Positions 1 to 4,986 of a DNA stretch of 5,575 nt are shown here, piece after piece (the first letter of the stretch is position 1; every line of letters begins with the position of its first letter). The notes under the pieces are model-generated. The model had not been told where the DNA came from and did not search any database. It saw only the letters and a list, made by a program, of their open reading frames with translations. Both the position numbers and the translations under genes were made by a program. The DNA is taken from positions 1 to 5,575 of the forward strand of contig JAIRNL010000017.1 in assembly GCA_031258035.1 (NCBI GenBank), written 5' to 3'. Origin of the DNA: Azoarcus sp. GTDB lineage: Bacteria; Pseudomonadota; Gammaproteobacteria; Burkholderiales; Rhodocyclaceae.

Positions 1-123
1 GTACTGAAGGGGGAAGCAGGTAATCCGTCTCTCGATCAATCGGCTGTGAGCTTCATCGCGCCCTCTGGCTATTTCTGGGACGATGATTATCGCATTGGAG
101 GGGAAAGTCCGACAGACTGCTAG
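1..123 (+). CDS. C-terminal end of an unidentified protein (partial, cut by left edge)
   Basis: Frame 1 is open from the first base to a TAG at 121-123, giving 40 residues; the start lies outside the window. The other two forward frames hit stops within the first 21 bases. The tail is polar, with an aromatic/acidic patch (GYFWDDDY, about residues 24-31) and a final Cys as the last residue. A Cys near the C-terminus occurs in disulfide-containing exported proteins such as type IV pilin-like proteins, but nothing here is specific enough to name a family. Support for a real gene is the stop just ahead of two forward-strand hairpins (129-161, 171-192) that would make sense as its 3' end. One reverse-strand frame is also open across this stretch, so the strand call is not certain. 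Confidence 0.42.
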   Translation, partial: VLKGEAGNPSLDQSAVSFIAPSGYFWDDDYRIGGESPTDC

Positions 124-128
124 GCATT

Positions 129-161
129 CATTCTCGATGGGAGAGAAACCCATCGAGAATG
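129..161 (+). terminator. Perfect 13-bp hairpin downstream of the left-edge gene
   Basis: CATTCTCGATGGG (129-141) and its exact reverse complement (149-161) flank a 7-base purine loop (142-148). It begins five bases after the TAG at 121-123. No T-run follows, so on its own it is not a textbook intrinsic terminator. It could protect the 3' end of the mRNA or act together with the next hairpin. The pairing is certain; the function is inferred. Confidence 0.5.
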
Positions 162-170
162 GCGTCAGAC

Positions 171-192
171 CGACAGCCCTGAAGGGCTGTCG
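171..192 (+). terminator. Second hairpin, probable intrinsic terminator
   Basis: CGACAGCCCT (171-180) and its exact reverse complement (183-192) form a GC-rich stem. In RNA this is a 9-bp stem with a UGAA tetraloop. It is followed by a U-containing stretch (CTAATTTCTT, 193-202), a weak terminator tail on the forward strand. The other side has no T-run in the reverse direction, so it fits the end of the left-edge gene better than the end of amtB. The remainder to 256 shows no further gene or clear signal. Confidence 0.55.
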
Positions 193-256
193 CTAATTTC
201 TTGCTGGTTCGATTGTCTCTTCCGCCAGAGTCATCGAAAGGAGCGACTCATGAAAT

Positions 257-293
257 TCCGGGCGGCGACGCGAGGTTTGCGTTGCCGCCCGGA
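257..293 (-). terminator. GC-rich hairpin at the end of glnK-amtB
   Basis: A 15-position stem (257-271 with 279-293) encloses a 7-base loop (272-278), starting 29 bases past the amtB stop on the reverse strand. Every pair is Watson-Crick except 267/283, which is G-U in forward RNA but a C/A mismatch in reverse RNA. In the reverse direction it is followed by AATTTC, a poor U-tract. In the forward direction a T5 run (302-306) lies about eight bases after it. Its position makes it the likely terminator of the operon, and it may work in both directions. Confidence 0.6.
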
Positions 294-322
294 TGAAGGC
301 GTTTTTCGGCAGCCTTGGTCGG

Positions 323-1711
323 TTACAGGTTGTAGGCTTTTTCGCTGTGTTCCGACTGGTCGAGGCCGACCGATTCCGTTTCCGCGTCGACGCGCAGGCC
401 GATGGTCTTGTCTATCAGCTTCAGAATGATCCAGCTGATGACAAAGCAGTAGACGATGGTAAAGACCACGCCTTTCAACTGGGCGACGAGCTGCGTGGCG
501 ATTTGCACGTCTTCCGTGCCGCCGAGCGCGGGAACGCAGAAAATGCCCGTCAGGATAGCGCCGACCATACCGCCGACGCCGTGCAGGCCGAAAACATCCA
601 GAGTATCGTCGTAACCGAATTTGCGCTTCACGACCGAGACGAAGAAGAAACAGACCGCGCCCGCGATCAGGCCGATGACGATGGCGCCGACAGGGCCAAC
701 ATAGGCACAGCCGGGGGTGATGCCGACCAGTCCCGCAAGCGCGCCGGAAGCCAAGCCCAGGGCGCTGGGGCGGCCATTCTTGATCCATTCCACAATCATC
801 CAGCCAATCACCGCGGAGCCAGCGCCAATCTGGGTATTCAAGAGCGCCATGCCAGTCCCGCCGTTGACCGCGAGCGCCGATCCGGCGTTGAAGCCGAACC
901 AGCCCAACCAGACGAAGCCCGCGCCCGCTAGGCAAACCGTGAGGTTATGCGGCGGCATCGGATGTTGCAGGTACCCCTTGCGCCTGCCGATAACAAGGCA
1001 GGCGACGAGCGCAGCAATACCAGAATTGATATGCACCGCCGTGCCGCCCGCGAAATCGAGCACACCCCAGTTGGTCATCAGCGAGCCGGGGCCGCCCCAG
1101 ACCATGTGCGAGACGGGCGCATAAACAAAGGTGAACCAGAGCGCCATGTACAATAACGCGCTGACGAACTTCATCCGTTCGGCAAAGCCGCCCGCAACGA
1201 TCGCCGGCGTGATGATGGCAAACGACAAAAGGAAGGTCACCAGCACCGATTCCGGCATTCCGCCCACGATGCTCTTCGCTGTCATGTGCGCGAGGAAAAA
1301 CGCTTTCGTGCCGCCAACGAAACTATGCAGGTTGAACACGTCCTTTTCCATGCCGGTGGCGTCGGTGGCAATGCTGTAGCCGAACACCACCCAAAGGATG
1401 CAGATTATGCCTGCTGAGGCGAAAAACTGCGAGAACACGGAGAGCGTATTCTTGGCGTTGACCATGCCTGCGTAGAACATGGCGAGACCGGGGATGCACA
1501 TCATGATGACCAATGCGGCAGCGGTCATCATCCAGGCGGTCGTGCCGGTATCCAGCGTCTCGGCAGCGGGTGGTTCCGCGGCAGGCGCGGCAGCTTCGGC
1601 ACCGGCAGTGACGGCGGAAGAAGCCTCCAAGCTGACCGGATCGGCAAACGCCACGCCGGAAAGCAACAGACCGAGAGACAGGGCGAAAACAACATACAAG
1701 GTTCTTTTCAT
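323..1711 (-). CDS. amtB: Ammonium transporter AmtB
   Basis: A 462-residue Amt/Mep/Rh-family ammonium channel of the inner membrane, which conducts ammonium for assimilation and is gated by the PII protein encoded just upstream. Residues 1-23 look like a signal peptide (charged MKR, hydrophobic stretch, cleavage after AFA). An Ala/Pro/Glu-rich linker of about 30 residues follows, then the transmembrane helices expected of the family (11 in known structures). Pore residues align with E. coli AmtB: twin histidines H227 (VHINSG) and H377 (FGLHGVGG), phenylalanines F164 and F274, recruitment-site W205 and S278 (WFGFNAGSA), and D219 (LDFAGG). The cytoplasmic tail ends GLD..EHSEKAYNL, close to the conserved tail that helps bind GlnK, although the usual HGE is HSE here. 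The ATG at 1711 is chosen because AAGGA lies 8 bases upstream and the signal peptide begins there; upstream codons of the open frame overlap glnK. The gene starts 16 bases after the glnK stop, so it is presumably co-transcribed from the sigma-54 promoter at 2124-2139. Confidence 0.96.
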   Translation of the reverse strand: MKRTLYVVFALSLGLLLSGVAFADPVSLEASSAVTAGAEAAAPAAEPPAAETLDTGTTAWMMTAAALVIMMCIPGLAMFYAGMVNAKNTLSVFSQFFASAGIICILWVVFGYSIATDATGMEKDVFNLHSFVGGTKAFFLAHMTAKSIVGGMPESVLVTFLLSFAIITPAIVAGGFAERMKFVSALLYMALWFTFVYAPVSHMVWGGPGSLMTNWGVLDFAGGTAVHINSGIAALVACLVIGRRKGYLQHPMPPHNLTVCLAGAGFVWLGWFGFNAGSALAVNGGTGMALLNTQIGAGSAVIGWMIVEWIKNGRPSALGLASGALAGLVGITPGCAYVGPVGAIVIGLIAGAVCFFFVSVVKRKFGYDDTLDVFGLHGVGGMVGAILTGIFCVPALGGTEDVQIATQLVAQLKGVVFTIVYCFVISWIILKLIDKTIGLRVDAETESVGLDQSEHSEKAYNL

Positions 1712-1727
1712 GGCATTTTTCCTTTTT

Positions 1728-2066
1728 CTAGAGCGCGGAATCGCCAGTTTCGCCCGTGCGAATACGCATGGCGTCCTCCAGCGCGAAGACAAAAATCTTG
1801 CCGTCACCCACATTGCCGGTAATCGCCGACTTCTGGATGGCTTCAATGACGGCTTCTTGTTGCTCATCCGCAATCGCCGTCTCGATTTTGACCTTGGGCA
1901 GAAAATCAATCGCGTATTCCGCCCCCCGATACAGTTCCGTATGCCCCTTCTGGCGGCCAAAACCCTTGACCTCGGTCACGGTAATGCCCTGCACATGCAG
2001 TTCAGAGAGCGCGAGACGCACCTCGTCCAGCTTGAAGGGTTTGACAATGGCAGTTATCCATTTCAT
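1728..2066 (-). CDS. glnK: Nitrogen regulatory PII protein (GlnK, amtB-linked)
   Basis: A 112-residue PII signal-transduction protein, the usual family length. PII trimers bind ATP/ADP and 2-oxoglutarate and report carbon/nitrogen balance to target proteins. GlnK-type members also block AmtB through the T-loop. Visible signatures: T-loop at about 37-55 with uridylylation site Y51 inside YRGAEYAIDFLPK; Q39 and K58; B-loop TGNVGDGK (83-90); C-terminal nucleotide-contacting R101 and R103 (RIRTGE). I call it glnK because it is directly upstream of amtB, the conserved arrangement. The T-loop positions that separate the E. coli paralogues read T43, A52, D54, which is GlnB-like at 43 and 54 (E. coli GlnK has A43, N54), so glnB is an alternative name. 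The ATG at 2066 follows a strong Shine-Dalgarno (GGAGG, 2074-2078 reverse strand, 7 bases from the start). Transcription probably starts near 2113 from a sigma-54 promoter, which implies NtrC-type activation under nitrogen limitation. Confidence 0.95.
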   Translation of the reverse strand: MKWITAIVKPFKLDEVRLALSELHVQGITVTEVKGFGRQKGHTELYRGAEYAIDFLPKVKIETAIADEQQEAVIEAIQKSAITGNVGDGKIFVFALEDAMRIRTGETGDSAL

Positions 2067-2093
2067 AAATCCACCTCCCGGTAAAAGTTAAAG

Positions 2094-2115
2094 ACAGGAA
2101 ACTTTGTTTCCCTGT
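2094..2115 (-). promoter_or_regulatory. Hairpin at the predicted 5' end of the glnK mRNA
   Basis: On the reverse strand GGAAAC (2111-2106), AAA loop (2105-2103) and GTTTCC (2102-2097) form a perfect 6-bp stem. ACA/TGT at its base add three more pairs if one bulged base at 2112 is allowed. The predicted +1 of the sigma-54 promoter (about 2113) falls at the base of this stem, so the transcript would begin almost directly with the hairpin, about 30 bases before the ribosome binding site. The pairing is seen; an effect on transcript stability is a guess. Confidence 0.4.
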
Positions 2116-2123
2116 ACGCAATA

Positions 2124-2139
2124 AGCAATAGTCGTTCCA
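2124..2139 (-). promoter_or_regulatory. Sigma-54 (-24/-12) promoter of glnK-amtB
   Basis: The reverse strand reads TGGAACGACTATTGCT. The sigma-54 consensus is TGGCACG, four bases, TTGCW; only one base differs (A for C at the fourth position), and the GG-to-GC spacing is exact. The -24 G is at 2137 and the -12 C at 2125, which predicts a start at about 2113 (an A on the reverse strand) and a 47-base leader before glnK. Sigma-54 with NtrC is the standard control of glnK-amtB in proteobacteria, which agrees with the location. Confidence 0.85.
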
Positions 2140-2178
2140 CGAAATTTATGATTTAAAATCAATATGTTATAAAAAAAC

Positions 2179-2224
2179 CGACACGATATTGTCGACAAGT
2201 TCACAAAACCTTCACGATTTTGTG
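2179..2224. promoter_or_regulatory. Paired 11-base direct repeats, candidate activator sites
   Basis: CACGATATTGT (2182-2192) and CACGATTTTGT (2213-2223) differ at one base and are 31 bases apart, close to three helical turns. The left copy lies inside a 5-bp inverted repeat (CGACA and TGTCG around CGATAT, 2179-2194). The right copy overlaps a 7-bp inverted repeat (CACAAAA 2202-2208, TTTTGTG 2218-2224). Measured from the predicted glnK start they centre near -74 and -105, within the range where NtrC-type enhancer sites lie. They do not match the E. coli NtrC consensus (GCAC, seven bases, GTGC): the half-sites are one base too close and the outer G/C are missing. A different dimeric regulator, or control of acnB, is possible. 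Confidence 0.45.
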
Positions 2225-2256
2225 TCTTTTGACATATAAAAGATACAAGATATGGG
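2211..2256 (+). promoter_or_regulatory. Candidate vegetative promoter region of acnB
   Basis: Two overlapping possibilities exist. A perfect TTGACA (2229-2234) is followed after 16 bases by TATGGG (2251-2256), a poor -10. Alternatively TTCACG (2211-2216) is followed after 18 bases by TATAAA (2235-2240), a better -10 with a weaker -35. Either would give a leader of about 80-100 bases to the GTG at 2345. The second option overlaps the right-hand repeat at 2213-2223, so a protein bound there could affect acnB. The sequence alone does not decide between them. Confidence 0.35.
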
Positions 2257-2331
2257 TTCCCTTTCGTTTTTAACGTAGAATATGCCCTTTTCCTTCGATG
2301 CCGCGCCTTGCCGCGCGGCTTTGTACGCCTT

Positions 2332-2337
2332 AAAGGA
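2332..2337 (+). promoter_or_regulatory. Ribosome binding site that sets the acnB start
   Basis: AAAGGA lies 7 bases before the GTG at 2345-2347. The longer in-frame ATG at 2282 has no purine-rich Shine-Dalgarno ahead of it, only a T-rich stretch and AACGTAGAAT. Together with the match of the following residues to the start of E. coli AcnB, this favours GTG 2345. Confidence 0.75.
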
Positions 2338-2344
2338 AACCACC

Positions 2345-4954
2345 GTGCTTGAAGCCTACCGTGCCCATGCCGCCGAACGCGCCGCGCTTGGCATCCCGCC
2401 GCTGCCGCTGTCGAAACAGCAGACTGTCGAACTCATCGCGCTGCTCAAGGCGCCGCCCGAGGGGGAAGAGTCCTTCCTCGTGGAACTGCTCACATATCGC
2501 GTGCCCGCCGGCGTGGACGATGCCGCCCGGGTGAAGGCTGCCTTCCTTGCCGGAGTCGCCAAAGGGGAAGCGTCCTGTACGCTGGTTTCCCGAGCCAGGG
2601 CCACGGAACTGCTCGGCACCATGCTGGGCGGTTTCAACATCCAGCCCTTGATTGCGTTGCTCGCCGATGCCGAGGTCGGCGCGATTGCCGCCGGGGCGCT
2701 GAAGAAAACGCTGCTGATGTTCGATTATTTCCACGATGTGGCCGAACTCGCCAAATCCGGCAACGCCAACGCGCGGGCGGTGCTGCAATCGTGGGCCGAC
2801 GCCGAATGGTTCACGTCGCGCCCCGAAGTGCCGGCGGCGCAGAAGCTCACCGTTTTCAAGGTATCGGGCGAGACCAATACCGACGACCTTTCCCCCGCCC
2901 CGGATGCGTGGTCGCGCCCCGACATTCCGCTCCATGCGCTCGCCATGCTCAAGAACCCGCGCCCCGGCATCGACCCGGAAGAAGCCGGCGTGCGCGGGCC
3001 GGTGAAATTCCTCGAAGACCTGCGCGCCAGGGGCAATCTCGTCGCCTACGTGGGCGATGTGGTCGGCACCGGCTCCTCGCGCAAATCGGCGACCAACTCG
3101 GTGCTGTGGTTTACCGGCGAGGACATCCCCTATGTGCCCAACAAGCGCTTCGGGGGCGTGTGCCTGGGCGGCAAGATCGCGCCGATCTTCTTCAACACCA
3201 TGGAAGACGCGGGTGCGCTGCCGGTGGAAATCGACGTCGGCGAGATGGCGATGGGCGACGAGATCGAACTGGTTGTCGATCACGCCACGGCAAAAGTCAC
3301 GGCGAAGAAAAACGGCGCGACGATTGCCGAGGCGGTTCTGAAAACGCCGGTCGTCCTTGACGAAGTGCGCGCCGGCGGGCGCATCCCGCTCATCATCGGG
3401 CGCGGTCTGACCGCGCGCGCGCGCGAGGCGCTGGGGCTGCCGCCCTCGACGCTGTTCCGCCTGCCGCAAGCGCCGGAAGACTCGGGCGCCGGTTTCTCGC
3501 TTGCGCAGAAGATCGTCGGGCGCGCCTGCGGCCTGCCGCTCGTCGGCGGAAACCAGCAGGGCATCCGGCCGGGCGCGTATTGCGAACCGAAGATGACCAC
3601 CGTCGGCTCGCAGGACACCACCGGCCCGATGACGCGCGACGAACTGAAAGATCTCGCCTGCCTCGGTTTTTCCGCCGATCTGGTGATGCAATCCTTCTGC
3701 CACACCGCCGCGTATCCGAAACTCGTCGACATCAGGATGCACCGCGAACTGCCCGATTTCATCAGCACGCGCGGCGGCGTCAGCCTGCGTCCGGGCGATG
3801 GCGTCATCCATTCCTGGCTCAACCGGCTGCTGCTGCCCGATACCGTCGGCACGGGCGGCGATTCGCACACCCGCTTTCCGATCGGCATCTCCTTCCCCGC
3901 CGGTTCCGGCCTCGTCGCCTTTGCCGCCGCCACCGGCGTGATGCCGCTCGATATGCCGGAATCCGTGCTCGTGCGCTTCAAGGGCGAGATGCGGCCCGGC
4001 GTGACGCTGCGCGACCTGGTCAATGCCATACCGCTTTACGCGATCCGGCAGGGCCTGCTCACGGTGGAAAAGCAGGGCAAGAAAAACATCTTCTCCGGCC
4101 GCATCCTCGAAATCGAGGGGCTGCCCGATCTCAAGGTCGAGCAAGCGTTCGAGCTGACCGACGCCTCCGCCGAACGCTCCGCCGCCGGCTGCACGGTACA
4201 CCTGAACAAAGCGCCGATCGTCGAATACCTGAACTCGAACATCGTGCTGATGAAGTGGATGATCGCCAACGGCTACCAGGACGCCCGCACGCTCGGGCGG
4301 CGCATCGCGGCGATGGAAGACTGGATCGCCGGGGGCGAACTCCTCGAGGCCGACGCTAACGCCGAATACGCCGCGGTGATCGAGATCGACCTTGCCGACA
4401 TCGGGGAGCCCATCGTTGCCTGCCCCAACGACCCCGACGACGTGAAGCGCCTGTCCGAAGTCGCCGGCGACAGGATCGACGAAGTATTCATCGGTTCGTG
4501 CATGACCAACATCGGCCACTTCCGTGCCGCCGGCAAGATACTCGACGGCAAGACCGACATTCCCACGCGGCTGTGGATCGCGCCGCCCACGAAGATGGAT
4601 GCCATGGTGCTCAACGAAGAGGGCTACTACAGCATCCTTGGCCGTTCCGGCGCGCGCATGGAAATGCCCGGATGCAGCCTGTGCATGGGCAATCAGGCGC
4701 AGATCCGCAAGGGCAGCACCGCGATGTCGACCTCCACCCGCAATTTCCCCAACCGGCTGGGGATCGACACCCGCGTATATCTCGGCTCGGCGGAGCTGGC
4801 TGCGGTGTGCGCGCTGCTGGGCAGGATTCCGACCCCGGCGGAATATCTGGCTCAGGTCGAGGTGGTCAATGAAAAGGCCGCCGACATTTACCGCTACATG
4901 AATTTCGACCGGATCGACGCCTTCACTCAGGCGGCGGAAAGCGTGGCGGTGTAA
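2345..4954 (+). CDS. acnB: Aconitate hydratase B (bifunctional 2-methylisocitrate dehydratase)
   Basis: Cytoplasmic [4Fe-4S] enzyme of the TCA and glyoxylate cycles that isomerises citrate to isocitrate through cis-aconitate; the AcnB type also hydrates 2-methyl-cis-aconitate in the methylcitrate cycle. With the GTG start it has 869 residues (E. coli AcnB 865). Domain order is AcnB-like: N-terminal HEAT-like domain (about 1-160), then the swivel domain (about 160-375) with GTGSSRKSA near 241-249, then the three-part aconitase core. Cluster ligands are C719 (GSCMTNIG), C777 and C780 (GCSLCMGN). Other conserved active-site stretches are QDTTGPMTR (423-431), CHTAAYPK (452-459), GGDSHTR (504-510) and STSTRNFPNR (795-804). 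The start is set by AAAGGA at 2332-2337 and by the resemblance of LEAYRAHAAERAALGI to the E. coli N-terminus; an ATG at 2282 would add 21 residues without a ribosome site. A loop at 397-405 is about seven residues longer than in E. coli. The gene is divergent from glnK and stops 32 bases before the convergent methyltransferase gene. No clear terminator follows. Confidence 0.97.
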   Translation: MLEAYRAHAAERAALGIPPLPLSKQQTVELIALLKAPPEGEESFLVELLTYRVPAGVDDAARVKAAFLAGVAKGEASCTLVSRARATELLGTMLGGFNIQPLIALLADAEVGAIAAGALKKTLLMFDYFHDVAELAKSGNANARAVLQSWADAEWFTSRPEVPAAQKLTVFKVSGETNTDDLSPAPDAWSRPDIPLHALAMLKNPRPGIDPEEAGVRGPVKFLEDLRARGNLVAYVGDVVGTGSSRKSATNSVLWFTGEDIPYVPNKRFGGVCLGGKIAPIFFNTMEDAGALPVEIDVGEMAMGDEIELVVDHATAKVTAKKNGATIAEAVLKTPVVLDEVRAGGRIPLIIGRGLTARAREALGLPPSTLFRLPQAPEDSGAGFSLAQKIVGRACGLPLVGGNQQGIRPGAYCEPKMTTVGSQDTTGPMTRDELKDLACLGFSADLVMQSFCHTAAYPKLVDIRMHRELPDFISTRGGVSLRPGDGVIHSWLNRLLLPDTVGTGGDSHTRFPIGISFPAGSGLVAFAAATGVMPLDMPESVLVRFKGEMRPGVTLRDLVNAIPLYAIRQGLLTVEKQGKKNIFSGRILEIEGLPDLKVEQAFELTDASAERSAAGCTVHLNKAPIVEYLNSNIVLMKWMIANGYQDARTLGRRIAAMEDWIAGGELLEADANAEYAAVIEIDLADIGEPIVACPNDPDDVKRLSEVAGDRIDEVFIGSCMTNIGHFRAAGKILDGKTDIPTRLWIAPPTKMDAMVLNEEGYYSILGRSGARMEMPGCSLCMGNQAQIRKGSTAMSTSTRNFPNRLGIDTRVYLGSAELAAVCALLGRIPTPAEYLAQVEVVNEKAADIYRYMNFDRIDAFTQAAESVAV

Positions 4955-4986
4955 GGCGGGTCTGCGCGTTGCGAGAACCCCTCGCG

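Noticed and set aside
250..429. A 59-codon forward frame starting ATG at 250 behind an AAAGGAG
   Set aside because: The ribosome-site match is good, but the frame runs through the GC-rich hairpin and then antisense into amtB, and its Arg-rich product looks like noise.
293..931. A 212-codon forward frame antisense to amtB
   Set aside because: Low-complexity charged translation and no ribosome site that stands out; the reverse-strand AmtB protein fully explains this DNA.
2189..2198. 10-base palindrome TTGTCGACAA
   Set aside because: It overlaps the left repeat and its inverted repeat, and a short palindrome in AT-rich intergenic DNA is not strong evidence of a separate operator.
2179..2227. 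Classical NtrC palindromes upstream of the sigma-54 promoter
   Set aside because: CAC and GTG/GTC half-sites are present, but their spacing is six bases, not seven, and the outer G and C are missing, so I did not label them as NtrC sites.
4971..4985. GCGAG/CTCGC mini-hairpin between the convergent acnB and methyltransferase genes
   Set aside because: Only five pairs and no T-run on either side; too weak to call a terminator.
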